DNA of 64,000 nucleotides from Collybia mongolica (GCA_013420905.1 JAAXNY010000001.1:4712001-4776000); one strand, 5' to 3'. Numbered from the stretch's first letter, positions 41,690 to 53,983 are shown. The notes: a model not told the origin generated them from the sequence alone. Numbers and translations: made by a program.

Positions 41690-43625
41690 GGAACAGCCAT
41701 CCTGGACGTAATAAGAAAAAATCGTGGCGAACCCCGTCGTCAGTCGCCAATTCATCTCTTCGACAAGTCATTGAATTCAAAATCACATATCTTGTGAGTT
41801 CAGTCATAACTAAATCCTGTAAGTTGAGAAAAACAAGTAATCACACGCAAATCCCACCCAACTAACAGAAACCCCAACTTTCCTGATTCCAAATGTCAAA
41901 TTGTGTACTGTCTCAAACGCATGAGAAAAGGCAAAAGCAGCACAAAAGTGGCCAATAAAAATAAAAATAAAACCGTACCTTTATGGCAGACCACCGCAAA
42001 ATGACATCCTCCACCCGATCTGAAAAGTTCTCGCGACAAGCCACGCAAGTCAACTGATTTTGCAACGGCGCAAAGATGGAGCGCATATGGGCTACCGACA
42101 GATCTAACAATCAGGGAAAAAAAAAACCCCCAAGGTGAGCCGAGTGAACGCCTCAAGCCGTTTGAAAAGGAAACCACCACTACCCACCAGGTCGAGCATC
42201 CCCCGCCAGACTCGAGACTGCTGTTGCCCAAGCTTTTGTAAGTGACTGCTGTGCGTCGAAATCACACGTCAAGGTCGGGATGTGCGGAAATACAGGGACG
42301 AGGATGATGTTCCTGAGCGCATCGAAGCGGCCCACATGCAACCGCAGAAGACGCTTCAAATACAACGCACCGATCTGCACAGCCATTTCATCACTGAGCG
42401 CATTGAGCCGGTACGAAATGAGGTGCGACGACGCCTGTGCTGCAATGTCATAGATATCATGCCGCGCTGCTAATGCGTACAACTCAAGCGGGTTAGAAGG
42501 CGCGTGCGACAGGAGTTGTGCGTGCAGCGGGTTCGTCAGGGTGATACACCGCTTCGGCTCAATCTCATAGCAGGCCATCTGATCGACCGCCGTCACAAGA
42601 GCTGTGAATGACGGTGAGTACTGCGCGGACGACATGCCGTACAGGGCGAGGATTATAATGTTCAGAATAATTGAGGTGTCCGGCACATGGACGACTGGTG
42701 TAGTATTCTGACGATCGGAAAGAGGTGTGGGTAAGAAGGGTCGAAAGGCATGTTCCGAGGCGGCTGATAATACACGGGAGTGTACATAAAACAGGACGGA
42801 ATCCGAAGAAATAAAGACAAGGTCAGCATCTAATCCGTGGGCTCTCGGGTGAAAGGCAGTCGAGACCGATACGTCTGTGGAGGGTTCTGTCGAGAAACTA
42901 TCGAAGATCTGTCCGTAGCATTTAGTGTGTTTTTCCTAGAAGACGAATGTACACGGTGTGCTCACCAGAGGATCCTGAGCCTCCGTGACCGCAAAACTAT
43001 CACTAAAATCCACAGCGAACCCGTAGCTCTCAGAGCTCTCCCACTGCAAACTCGGAGAAGTGGTGTCGAACGCTAGAGTGTGTTCTGAGGAAACCATCAC
43101 AGTAGAGGAGAGCAGGAGATATCGAGCTATTTACCTCGACTGCAGCAGAACTATGGTTGAGTGATGGCGGGGCGCGACGATCCTAAAGCTTTCTTGGAGG
43201 GAAGGAAGGAAGGAAGGAAGGAAGAACGATGAAATGGGGAATGTGAGAGAGCTTTATACCCTCTCATTCCCGAGCCAGGGGCACTAATAATATTTTTTTC
43301 AAAGCCCGACCCAATTTCCAAAGTCTCGACAATCTCCAAAGTTTTCCGAAGCAAGAAGTATTTTGGTAGGTGCCTGGAAAATTCGTCGAGGGCGTTTCGC
43401 TCCTGATTCGGAAGCGTTTGTTTTGAATGTGCAAACGTTGGAGGCGGGATGGGCGGATTCAGCAGAAAAAAAAGCAATTAGAGAAGCTCGAGATTACACG
43501 CGTCATGGCAGGGACCCCGAAATTGATGACGACGCCGGCCCCCCACCCCCCATTTGGTCATCGGCGGCACCACAAGTGTGGAGTAGCGGTCCGAGCCCAC
43601 AAAGCAAGAATATTAAAGAACACTG
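41690..43625. repeat. BTB duplication unit, copy 2
   Basis: Direct-orientation counterpart of 25395-27330. See that entry for extent. A GGAA tetranucleotide run at about 43201-43224, just upstream of the gene's TATA box, is not present in copy 1. Confidence 0.75.
41841..43097 (-). CDS. BTB/POZ-domain protein, copy 2
   Basis: Paralogue of the gene at 25568-26797 with the same four-exon plan. Exon 1 from ATG 43097 reads MVSSEHTLAFDTTSPSLQWE and on to TEAQDPL, only about half identical to copy 1. Exon 2 encodes the same BTB core (ADLVFISSDSVLFYVHSRVL) and nearly identical helices, then CDFDAQQSLTKAWATAVSS with one residue fewer than copy 1. Exon 3 gives DLSVAHMRSIFAPLQNQ and CVACRENFSDRVEDVILRW; the last exon LGGICV ends at TGA 41841-41843. 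A TATA box (GTATAAAG read on -) at 43252-43259 is conserved with copy 1. The reading frame is intact, so both copies could be expressed. Confidence 0.72.
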
Positions 43626-45471
43626 AGGTTAGTATGTAAAGCTGTCACTTGTACAAGGCCCCGCTGTGAGATTTTGAGGCCGCGTTACTCTCGCCCGAGC
43701 GAAGTGATGACACAACAACATAATGTGGGTTACAATTTAATACAAACACCCACGGGGCCCGTGCTTGGGTGGATGACAATTGATATGGACCCGGACACTA
43801 AAGTCAGACGCGGATCAATTGATCAGCATGGTCGGCGCGCGCTTGAGAGTTGAATCATCGTCGAGTTGAAGGGAGACACTCCTGTCAGGCACAAGAATCC
43901 AACTCCTGCGTAGGGTAAGAACCCAGAAATCTTTTCGAAGAATCGTGTGTTGCTGGTGAATTCACTAAAAAGTATTTTTTTCTCTATTGTATGGAATATA
44001 TAATTAAATGTTGAGGGTAAAAATGATGTATATCAAGTAGTACGAGACCGCAACGCGTGACGTCATGAGTGAGATAGAGATTGAGGGACATACAGCGGCG
44101 TCAAGATATCTCAGATTAGGGCCTAGCGCTCAAATTTTAAACTTCAGAAGGCCGAAATTCCACGATACATAAAGTGTCCGGCTGTATGTAAATAAAATGT
44201 GTATGTCTGGACGGGCCCGTACAGTTTGTTGGACTGACAGCTTGCTTGGGGAACACCATGAGGTTTATCCATGCTCGAAAGGTATGGCATATCCACGGAC
44301 TTTTTTTTGCATCTCCACGTTTGAAAGCGCTAAAATAGGCGTAACTGACAAACATTCGAGCTGTTGTTAAAAAAAAAAAAAGCCCGTGCAAGACTTCTGG
44401 ATTGAATACTGTCGAATTAGCTTCCTCCGAGCCGAACCGGAACGTCGTGAATATTCGGGAGGCGGGAGGAGTTGTTGTCTCCGTTTTCCGTAGGTCAGCG
44501 TGCGTCCATATGACCACTCTCATCCGAGGGTCCAGGTGGGCGAACCGATGACGCCAAAGATAGAACTGACATCCGAGCGTCAAGATATGTGGATGGATAT
44601 ACATCGGTATGTCCGATATCGGTGTACCGATGGCCAAGTTCCGTCCGACGAGGCCTAAACTTGTAGTGTTTCATTGCTTTGTCGCAGAGCAAATGATGCG
44701 GGATGTTCTATAAATCATCCATCGGGGGGGGACGCTCGGGTTGAGTTGAATGTATGGGAAATTTCCCAGGTCGTCGAATGCACAGTTGTTGAGTACTGAC
44801 GCCGATATTCTGACCGAGCTTCGTTGGAGGAAATCGGATTCATGGAAGAGATACGGATCGTGATCTTTGCCTTTCTTGTTCTTGAATCATAACAGCGAGG
44901 TTGTTCCTGTGTGTAGTAGGTGGCCCAGAGTTCGGCGATAGCAGAAGATGTTAATGCGGGGGGGGGAGGGTGGTGTGAGGTATTGATTGACCTCGGGGTT
45001 GAAGGGTTCCGTTGTATATTGATCTCGACAGCCGGTGTTCTTTGAGGGTCGGAAATGAAAAAAAAGGGAAAGATTGGTGTCGGTGCCTATTTGATTTTGA
45101 GGTCTCATAGTTAATTTTATGAATTCCGTGTTGGTCTGTTCCCCAACGTGTCTGCTTATCATGTATGGCTATGCCAGGTTGCTATTTGTGGGAAGTTTGG
45201 GAGATACGATACGGGCACTAGCGGTTGAGAGATGGGGTGATGCGGGTGGCCACGCAACACGGGATCAATTATTTCGGTGAAACACACTGGCCGCTTGCTT
45301 CGTCACCAAAAACAACATAACAACTTTCTACCCCTTCCCCCTCCCATGAAAATGCCCTTTTCAATCTAATCTCTTTTTCATAACCTCAACGTCCTCAGCG
45401 ACGCTCATAGCCCCCAACCCCTGACATTCTTATTCGTGTCCAGGCGTTAGTTTAATACAGGCTCGAACCCC
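43098..45471. other. 2.4-kb spacer without an assigned gene
   Basis: Left end holds the BTB copy 2 promoter with the GGAA run (43201-43224) and TATA box. Beyond 43850 only scattered frames occur, the longest (44137-44637, - strand, 166 codons) has no recognisable domain and unusual composition for a protein. The right edge is the 5' region of the NT-C2 gene, with CT-rich stretches at about 45330-45420 typical of fungal promoters. Confidence 0.35.
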
Positions 45472-47494
45472 ATGTCGGCACACCACATCATCATCTCGAA
45501 CCCCTTCACCGACTCTTCGTCCGAGGATGATCCAACAGCCATCCCATCGACGCCCACGAACGCATTGCGCGCGCAGCTGCACCACCTCATCCCCCGCCAC
45601 ACATTCTTCCGCGCGCGCATACACATCCACCAAATCGCGAACATCCCCCTCGTCTCCGGCGAGTTTGGCGTCAAGTGGAAATTCAAGAACGTCCATACTC
45701 CGTCGGGCACGAAGCAGGGGGGCATTCTCGGCATGGTGAAGGCAAAGTCGGCAAAGGGGAAGGGGAAGGAGGACAACGAAGACGACGAGGATGGGGATTC
45801 TAATAGTCAGGGAAGCGGCGATCCGCCACCGCCTTCACAGCTTCTCTCTGCAGAATGGAAACCGCCCAGCACACCGTCCAGCACATCTTTCGCTGCGTCC
45901 TCTGCATCTTCACGAACAGCCGTCTCGTCGGGCGCTTCGACGTACACGACGTCTTCACGTTCCTCCTCTTCTTCGGCGCCATTCTCCCAAGTGTCTTCAA
46001 CAGCCTTTTCTGCATCAACAGCTGGCTCAGGTCCGTCATCTTCCAGTGCTGGCACCACCACTCCGTCCAACACCCCGGGCTCTGGCACGTCAGCCCGTGG
46101 CCAATCCGCCTTCCTCCCACTCAAGGACCACAATGTGACCTGGGACCACACACTCGACGTCCTCCTTCGCATGGACGTCGAACGCGACACTCTCGACCTG
46201 CTGTCCTCGCCGCTGACGATCACCGTCCTACAAGCGGGCGCCGAGCAGGGCCTCTCCAAACCCAAGGGCACATCGAACGGGCACACGGGCGGTACTTCAC
46301 GGTTTGGCGTTGTCTATCTCGACCTGGCACAGTATGCGGGCAAGGGTGAAGTCGGGCGGCGTTATCTGCTCAGGAACAGCAAGACGAACGCGACGCTCAA
46401 GGTATGTCCCCCCCCCAACTCGCCCCCCGAAACACATGTAACAAACCAGCTGACACACGCCTATCCCACAGCTCACCATCTCAGTAACGCACGCTTCAGG
46501 CCCCTCGGAATTCCGCGCACCGCCCCTCCCCAAGGGCGAAATCTCCAACGGCATCTCCGAGATCCTCGAGGAGAACGAGGTGTACCGCACACGCCCACGT
46601 GGCCTCAATCTCTACGGGCCATACGAAGACCAGGAGGAGCTCGAGCTCGATCTCCTCGGGGCCAAAGCGAAGGGCAAGGCGAAGGGAAGCAGCAGCGCCG
46701 GCGAGACGAAGCACAAGCACAGCCGGACCATCTCCGCGCCGACCCCCGTCTTTGACCCCGAGCGCCTCCCGCACGCGTACGGCCCCAAGACGACGGAGAC
46801 GCTCATCGAGGCGCTGTTCAACCCCGTCGCCGTCGCCGAGCGTAGGCGTGAGAGCCCGTTCACCGTGTACGTCGACCCGGGCTCCCCCACGGCCCCGTCA
46901 CACCGCCCGCCGCTCAGCCCGATCAGTAGTCCCGCTCGTGGGATGGCCGGGATGACGCTGCGGTCCCCTGGCACGCCGGCCGCTGAAGTTGCAGGTGCGG
47001 GCAGGGGCGCGCGGCCTACGCCCTCGCGCTCGGGGTCGGGCATCGGTGCGGGGCTGGGCATCATGGGGCTCGGGATGGGGATGGGGATCGGGATGGGTGT
47101 GGGGGTTGGCGTCACTGGCGGGCGGGGGAGCACGGACTCGCGGCGGCCCAGCGAGGACGGGCCCGGGGTCTCGCGAGGGAGCTTGGACTACCGCCGCGCG
47201 CCGGGTGGGGATGCGGGGCCGGGGCCGGGGGCGGCGGAGAGGCGGCAGCCGAGCCAGGGCGCGGTGTCGGTGTGGAGCGCGAGCACGGATATGAGTGGGG
47301 TGAGCGCGGATGTGAGTGTGGAGTCTGGCTCGAGCTCGGGGCATGGGCGGTCGGCGCTGGGGCATGGGCATGGGCATGAGAGGAATGTGAGCTTTGAGAG
47401 CGGTGGGGGGTTGAGGAAGAGGGGGGTGAAGGGGTGGTTTAGGAAGAAGATGGGTTCGAGGCCGGGGACTCCTACTGCTGGGCTTGCGTATTGA
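45472..47494 (+). CDS. NT-C2 domain protein (EEIG1/EHBP1-type N-terminal C2)
   Basis: Two exons, 45472-46401 and 46472-47494, joined in frame to give 650 residues. The N-terminal C2-like region reads FFRARIHIHQIANIPLVSGE, FGVKWKFKN, then a Ser/Thr-rich insertion of about 120 residues, then HNVTWDHTLDVLLRMDVERD, LLSSPLTITVLQ, RFGVVYLDLAQYAGKGEVGR and, across the intron, LKLTISVTHASGPSEF. This order is that of NT-C2 domains, which bind membranes or partners in endocytic and polarity proteins. The rest is disordered, GC rich, with SRTISAPTPVFDPERL, a Gly/Met/Val run (GLGMGMGIGMGVGVGV) and a basic end. No signal peptide or membrane helix. Third codon positions are strongly GC biased. Specific cellular role unknown. 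Confidence 0.75.
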
Positions 47495-49128
47495 GTGGGT
47501 TGGGTTTGGGCGGTTCGGTGGGTGGGAGGATTCCATCTCTTGGGAGATTGCGACACCTTTGGATACCCCCCCCCGAAATGTATTCTTGACGGTATTCCCG
47601 CCACCCTTCCTCGGGTCTGGCTCTACGAGGGTGAGGAGGACGCGTCGGCGGTAGCTGCCTTCCCGTCTGCTCATCGCTGCATATAATGTGTTTGTGATAT
47701 AATTTTTTTTACGACTTTTAATGTCCTTTTTGTTCACTGTTCATTCGTTTTTTTTTTTTTCTTTTCGTTTTTGGGTTATGCGAGTCCTTACATATATGTT
47801 ATTTGGGGTCGCGTTTGCGTTTGCGTTTGCATTGTTGGCTGCAGTTTTGCGCTCCATCTTATCTTATTTCCTTTGCCCCACTTCCTCTTTCTCTTTTCCC
47901 TTTGTTTCTTTTTTCTATTTTGGCAATTTCGTTCATGTACTCTATAACCGCACTTTTCGTTTCTTTCCTCACCACGCCGGATGCTTTCTTTGCATCTGGT
48001 TTCGTTCTCATGATCACATGAAAAATAAGTATCTTACTGGGTTTCCGTTTACTTGTTGTTTTTCGGTCTGCTGCTTCGAGTTATCTTACGTCGCCCCTCC
48101 CCCTCCCCCTCCCCCTTTCTCCATGTCATGATAGAGATCTAGATATCGTAGTTACTGGGTTGCTCTTATAAATATAAATATAGATGTTTATTTTCGGTTC
48201 TTCTGGCCATGGTGGGGTTTTCGTATAGCTGCTAGCTGAGATATCAAAAAGAAGCTGTTGGGGGTAATGCAAGATGGGCTATTAGAAGAAGAAGGTATAA
48301 TTAAGTGGCCTGATGTATCGATATATCTAAGTAAGTGTCGAACAACATATGGATACTGCCAGCCGTCTGGGCGGTGAACGCGAACTACCCGGGGGTCCAG
48401 CGGGGATCGTTTGTGAGATACGACGGGAAGAGGGGCCGCGAGTTGGATGACCTGTCCTTGTTTTCTGGGACGTGTGACCATTCGAAGTATTCCGACATAA
48501 CCTAATCAGGTACCGCCGTATACTTAATGCCTCAACGCCGGTTTTTGTCCAATTTCTTTTTGTCAGAACCGACTCTAAATCGTCGACAAAGTGGACGCCG
48601 GAACGACAAGTCGGATGAAGGTTCGTTCCGACGGGATCAGATTGATGCTATTGTGACAAGATCTTGATTACATCAATGTTCAATATTCAATGTTCAATGT
48701 TCAACTCAGGCGGAGTTCTTCCACCACCACACGGTCGTCTCGCCATGATATTCACGCTTAACAAGCCCGACGTCCCGAGCAGGGCGCAGCTAGCTAACTA
48801 TGGTTATACGTTTTAACACCCCAAGGAAGCCCCACTAGGTTCAGTTTGGTGCCCAGACGAGTCAGGTCCCAGGGCATGTTTGACACGTCCCCAAAAGTTC
48901 CTGACGTCGATTGGCCTCTCGAAGGGTTCGGCAAGCCTCGAATCAGGTTTTTATCCCAGGCAGGTACTCCCAAACGCCCGGCGCAGGCACCGCCCGAAAT
49001 CATGAATGTCGTACCTAGGCCAGCCCTTTCTTTTCTGGGGTCCACCGGAATAAAAACGTGTTTTTGGCTCAGGACGCGATCCCTCTTTCCACTCAAGCTT
49101 GTTTTACCCCCTAGTTCTCAAGGTTGGT
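47495..49128. other. 1.6-kb spacer, 3' region of NT-C2 gene and upstream region of metalloprotease A
   Basis: Contains a T-rich stretch with a run of 15 T near 47750, a CCCCCT repeat near 48093-48115, and TTCAA-type short repeats near 48675-48705. A T-rich + frame at 47721-48131 encodes an implausibly Phe-rich peptide and is probably untranslated. No gene assigned. Confidence 0.4.
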
Positions 49129-51247
49129 ATGGCCGACACCGATAAATCGCCTGATAGTCCGATTCTCGATAAAAAGCCTGGCAGTCCTGGTACAGAGGAT
49201 GCTGTAAAGACAGTTTTTGATATCGCGAAGGAAATAGTAAGGGTTACGGAGGCAGAGACCCCGAAGAAATTGATCCCTGTGGGGAGACCTGCGGACAGTG
49301 GAAGCGGCGGATTGGCCAAAGAGGCTGCAGGTGTAACAGCACGGATTGCTGAGCTCGAGGCTACAATGAATAATGCGATTTCGTTGGTCGACACCACGAA
49401 GGCAGAGCCTAGTGCCGAAGACGCCGACATAGCGAAAGCAATCAAGTCTGCGATCAACGAAATGGAGCCCTGGCGGAATTTGGCTACCGGAGAGACGATG
49501 AAGGTGAAGGCGGCGAAGGAAGAAGTCGAGGCTTTGAAATCTGAAGTTGAGAATTTGAGGCAGGAGTTGGGTATTGCGAACGCAAAATTTCTAGCCGCAG
49601 AGGGAGAGGCTGTGACTCTCGCGATAGGACGTGAGGAACCGAACGGAGTTCCTGCTGAAAGCCTACTAGAACCATCCACCAATTTAGTGCAGTCTTATCT
49701 GTGTAGGAGCATCTTTCCCACCGAAGACAAAACCCAGTCCAACGACACCGCCAATTTCAGCACCAAGCGGCTTTGGCCAAATGGACAGGTTAGCAGTAGT
49801 GATGCTACAACTTTATTTGCTCATTGTCAAAAAATTCGGTTTAGGTCATCACATATCGTTTCACGGATGGCCATGCCAACCAGCGGGCGAAAGTCACCAA
49901 GGCCATCCCAGAATGGAGCCGCTACGCCAATATAACATTCAAGTTCGTCTCGAACGATGCGCTCCTGAGGATATCGTTCAAGAATAGCTCGGAATGTTGG
50001 AGTACCGTCGGAACAGACTTGCAGAAAACGACAGCAAACGTGCCTTATACGATGGCGCTTGGTGCTGTCAGCGCTTCGTCAAATACAACGGCTGGCGAGC
50101 GCGCGCTCATCCTTCATCAGTTTGGCCATGTGCTGGGACTGGTACATGAGCATATGTGCCCTTCAGAGACGGATGCGGTTTCTCTCAAGCAGGACGCGAT
50201 CCTCGAGCACCCGAGCTTCCGGGATTCAGACCCTTCGATCAGCAAAGACGTGGATATATACACCAACACCTCTGTGACGAATTACGCTTCGCCAGACCTA
50301 TCATCTATCATGATGTACGACATATATTTCTGACATCTAATCTCCAGAACTGACAGCTCTCGCTCAGATTCTCCATGCCGGGAGCACTCAACGAGGGAAA
50401 TCTCACAATTGAACCTAACATGGCGCTCTCACCTCTTGATAAAGGTATGTGCCCAGAATCTAACCAAAGTAGGCTTCGTGCTTACACAGAACGCACTACA
50501 GCTTTCATGGTCATCAACTACCCGCGGATGCGCGTACATTCCCTAGCACCCGAATGGACTCTCTGCCACGCACTCCTAATCGCAAACGTTGACGAGAATA
50601 CAAGCCGTGTCATCACTGAAGAGCACGACATCACCAAGCGACGTATGCTCTTCGCCAACTTTCTCTCACGCACGCGCGCGCGCCAGCAGGATCGGACCAA
50701 GCTTGTCCACCCCGCCCCCAAGATCGTCGATAATCTCAGCATCCCAGTTGTCCAAGATGCCCTCCACGCGTTGTTCATCAAACCGAATGATCGTCCCGAG
50801 GCCAAAGAGGTCCTCGCAGATATAGAGCTCAAGGAGGTGCTCATGGATGCCCTTAATCACTTGACCAGCTACCCTGAGATCCGCAAGGTCATCCAACAAG
50901 GCAAGGCCGTACACGTAAGCCACACGCCTCAAGGGAAACCTGACTCCCCGGGATCCGAATCCGCTTTTGTGGGCTCGTTGCTTCGAGCGGCCTTGATGCT
51001 CCATGGCGCCATCAAGCATTGCATTCCTTCGGGTGATGCCATAGACAATACTGGGCCCAAGAAGGTCGATGCTGTTACTACGTTATATACCCAGTTGTCG
51101 CAGCATTCAATTTTCCGAGCTGGCATGGAAAGGGCTGTGGGAGAGCAGGCGTCGTCAACTCAGGCGATGCCAGATGTGGGCGCCCTGCTTGAACGGCTGG
51201 TCGAGCGTCCAGCGGTGCTGCGGGCTTTTCGAAAGGCTTTACTTTGA
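49129..51247 (+). CDS. Astacin-like metalloprotease homologue A, catalytic Glu replaced (predicted pseudoenzyme)
   Basis: Four exons (49129-49788, 49845-50314, 50368-50444, 50490-51247) give 654 residues in frame. Residues 1-220 are polar and helical with a probable coiled coil (ELEATMNNAISLV, KVKAAKEEVEALKSEVENLR), and no signal peptide. Then WPNGQVITYRFTDGHANQRA opens an M12A-type catalytic region. The zinc motif at about residue 310 reads HQFGHVLGLVHEH: all three zinc His of HExxHxxGxxH are present but the catalytic Glu is Gln. The Met-turn follows (SSIMI). After it come MPGALNEGNLTIEPNM, INYPR and a helical C-terminal region of about 230 residues that I do not recognise. Predicted to bind zinc but not hydrolyse peptide bonds efficiently. 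Tail to tail with homologue B, 224 bases apart. Confidence 0.75.
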
Positions 51248-51471
51248 TATTTATCATTCCCGTAGAGCTGTTGATAGTTATGGTTGATGTTTTGTGGGGA
51301 GGATTGTCAGGTGTCCGCCGTAGATTCGTCATTCGATCACTAACTAGATAACTTTGCTTCCGCTTATTAAATGAAAAACATATGATAGTTCGCTGTCACA
51401 AATCTCTACGACGGGGAATCAAATATTCTGAACCATAGAGGAATAAAGCAAAATAATCTGTGTGGTTAAAT

Positions 51472-53422
51472 TTATCCAATCAAAGCTCGTCGAACAGCCC
51501 CTAATATTGCCGGGCGCGTTGATAGTTGCGCGACAATCCCGCTCACATCCAGCGTTTCTGTCTCATCATCCAGATTCATGGTGGCTGCCCCCAGCTTTGA
51601 GGACAGTGCAGGTACTAGGCGACTCGATGTGGCTGCGAGCTCAGCGGAAGACGACACATCTTTCCCAATAGCCCGTTTCATCGCATGCTGGAAATTTGCA
51701 TGTCTGGCCAGCTCGTTACACAGAGCTGTCACAGCATCTACCTGCCTGACCTTAGCATCGTCCGGGCTACTGACCAAGACAGAGGCCGGAGGGTTTATAG
51801 CAGCATAAAACGTCGCTATTACCTCAACTAATTGGCTGACGAAACCTTCATCGACTTCCAAGTTTCCGAACGAACCGAGGGTTGGAGGTGGTGGAGTGGG
51901 TAACGCCCTTTGGACTACCTCGCGAACGATTTGGTGGCTTGCCAGGCGATCCAAGACAGAGTCAAGCTTCTGCATGAGCTCGGGATCCGCACGCATGTCC
52001 TGAGCCTCAGGGTGGCTGTCGATATTCTCGAAGAATCCACGAAGCGCATCTTGAACAGCGGGAAGCGTGAGGTCCAAGACACTTTCCGCAGCAGGATCGA
52101 CGAGCGCCGCGGAGTTCTGTCTGCGGGAAGACGAAATATAGTTAGCGAAGAGAATTCGCCGCTTCGTGATGTCCTGTTCCTCGATGATCAATCTACTTGT
52201 GACCTCGTCGACGTTAACGATGACGAGGGCATGACGAAGTGTCCATTCTGACGCTTCGTCGTGTGTTTGGGGTCGAGGGTAGTTGATAACCATGAAGGCT
52301 GGACTCTAGCTGTGAGTTGGACGCTACAAGGCATGACGAAGAACATGTACCTTTGTCGAGGGGTGAGAGCGTCGCGTTGGGTTCAATAGTGAAATTCCCT
52401 TCATTGAACTCTCCTGGCATGGCATACCTGTCGGAATATCGTAAGTATCGCATAGGTCTGTTGTCGAGTTATTCTTACACCATGACAGAGGACAGGTCGG
52501 GTACAACGTAATTCGTCACAGACCCCTTGACGTAGGTATCAATACATTTATCCATAGACACGCCAGTATTCCGAGAGCTGTAATATTTGGAAATGAGGTC
52601 CTCCTTAAGTGCTACTGCATCGGTTTCGGAAGGGGATATATGTTCATGTACCAATCCAAGCGCATGTCCGAACTGATGGAGAATAATCGCGCGGTCGCTC
52701 TGCGTTAAATTTCGTGATTCGCTGACAGCCCCCAACGCCATCGTAAAAGGGAGGTCCATGGCCGATAGTACATCCGCACCGATGTATCCCCAGCATCCCC
52801 AGGCACTTTTAAATGATATGATGATCCTTCCGGAAAGTGGGTTCTCTTCATCGAAGAGCTTGAATGTAATGTTGGCGAAGCGGCTCCATTCCAAAATGAC
52901 TTCTGTGACTTTCGCATGCTGATTGGGATGGCCATCGATAAAACGGTATGCGAGCACCTAAAGATTTCGTAAACGAGCTGGACGAGTTGAATAGGATAGC
53001 CAGCTCACCTGTCCATTTGGCCAGAGTCTTCTGATATTTGACGTATTGTCTGTCTCAAATATACTTCCACACAAACGCGCAGAATCCATCGAGGATTCCA
53101 CAGACTGGCTAACTGGCTCACTATCCGTCGTGGCTTCGAGTTGTATGTCTCTAGCGGCTCTGGTGGCTTCTGACTTCATGGCTCTAATTTCGGCTTGTGC
53201 AATTTCGAGCTGTGCACCCACAGCATTCAGTTGTATCTTCATGTCTTCTACCATTGCCCTCGCATCTTCCGCTGCTTTTTTCTCCTGTCGGACTGCGGCT
53301 TCGAGCTCTTTCTTGGTGGCTTCAGCCCCTGCCTTTACAGCATCGACCCCTCCCCTTGTAAAAGGCCCCTTTGCAGCAGACGCTTTTATAGAATTGTTGG
53401 AGTATGCGCCGTGGGGAGGCAT
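51472..53422 (-). CDS. Astacin-like metalloprotease homologue B, catalytic Glu replaced (predicted pseudoenzyme)
   Basis: Inverted paralogue of A with the same exon plan: 53422-53009, 52957-52479, 52427-52351 (77 bases, identical in length to exon 3 of A) and 52298-51472, giving 598 residues. N-terminal coiled-coil-like part (KKELEAAVRQEKKAAEDARA, QLEIAQAEIRAMK). WPNGQVLAYRFIDGHPNQHA leads to the zinc motif HQFGHALGLVHEH, again Gln for Glu, then SSVMVYAMPGEFNEGNFTIE. The C-terminal half (KRRILFANYISSSRRQ, LPAVQDALRGFFENID) parallels that of A and C. Start chosen at the first in-frame ATG after a possible acceptor; an upstream exon cannot be excluded. A LINE is inserted 262 bases upstream. Confidence 0.73.
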
Positions 53423-53683
53423 TCTGGAAGATACTAAGGTCAGAAAGGCGGTAAGGGTACACAACAAGGACCCAGCGACGGAGTGCCTGAGGTTATTTAC
53501 TATATTTCATTCTTGTCCATACATACCAGGGATGTAATCGGAAAGTAAAAATGACCGATATCAGAACAAAACCTATCCAAGTTCCTGTGCCCGGGGCCTA
53601 GAAGGTGAGAATTATGAGGAAGCCAAAAAAAAATGCTGTCAGCCGAAACTTTGACGTCAGGAACAGGGGTACAGATGTCGATG

Positions 53684-53697
53684 CCCCTTGTGGATTT
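53684..53697. repeat. LINE target site duplication (3' side copy)
   Basis: CCCCTTGTGGATTT here and at 59894-59907, a perfect 14-bp direct repeat directly flanking the LINE. Length is in the range made by target-primed reverse transcription. Confidence 0.93.
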
Positions 53698-53720
53698 TAT
53701 TATTATTATTATTATTATTG
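53698..53720 (-). repeat. AAT-repeat 3' tail of the LINE
   Basis: Seven-odd AAT units read on the - strand, at the junction with the target duplication. Simple-repeat tails of this sort replace poly(A) in several LINE clades. Confidence 0.85.
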
Positions 53721-53983
53721 AATCCTATTTATTGTCCGAGAAGGGCTGTGCCCTTATGTTGGACATTTCATTTACACTAGGGAAGTAGGAAAGGGGAAAA
53801 TCTACGAGAGCTGGAAGGTGGAGCGTCCCCCCGCGTACGCGGAGAAAGAACGACCCTCGGATTCCAAACCGAGTTTTAAGTTCCACTCCCCAATACTACC
53901 CAAATGATGACTATGTGTGGCTAATGTGGTGAGCAACTGTCCTGCGAGCGGGAGGGGAAGGTAAGGAGAAGATGGCGGGTCGT

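Noticed and set aside
44137..44637. 166-codon - strand frame as a gene
   Set aside because: No family resemblance, no plausible splice partners, and composition atypical; probably chance.
47721..48131. Phe-rich 136-codon frame as a membrane protein
   Set aside because: Arises from a T-rich 3' region with long T runs; no conserved pattern.
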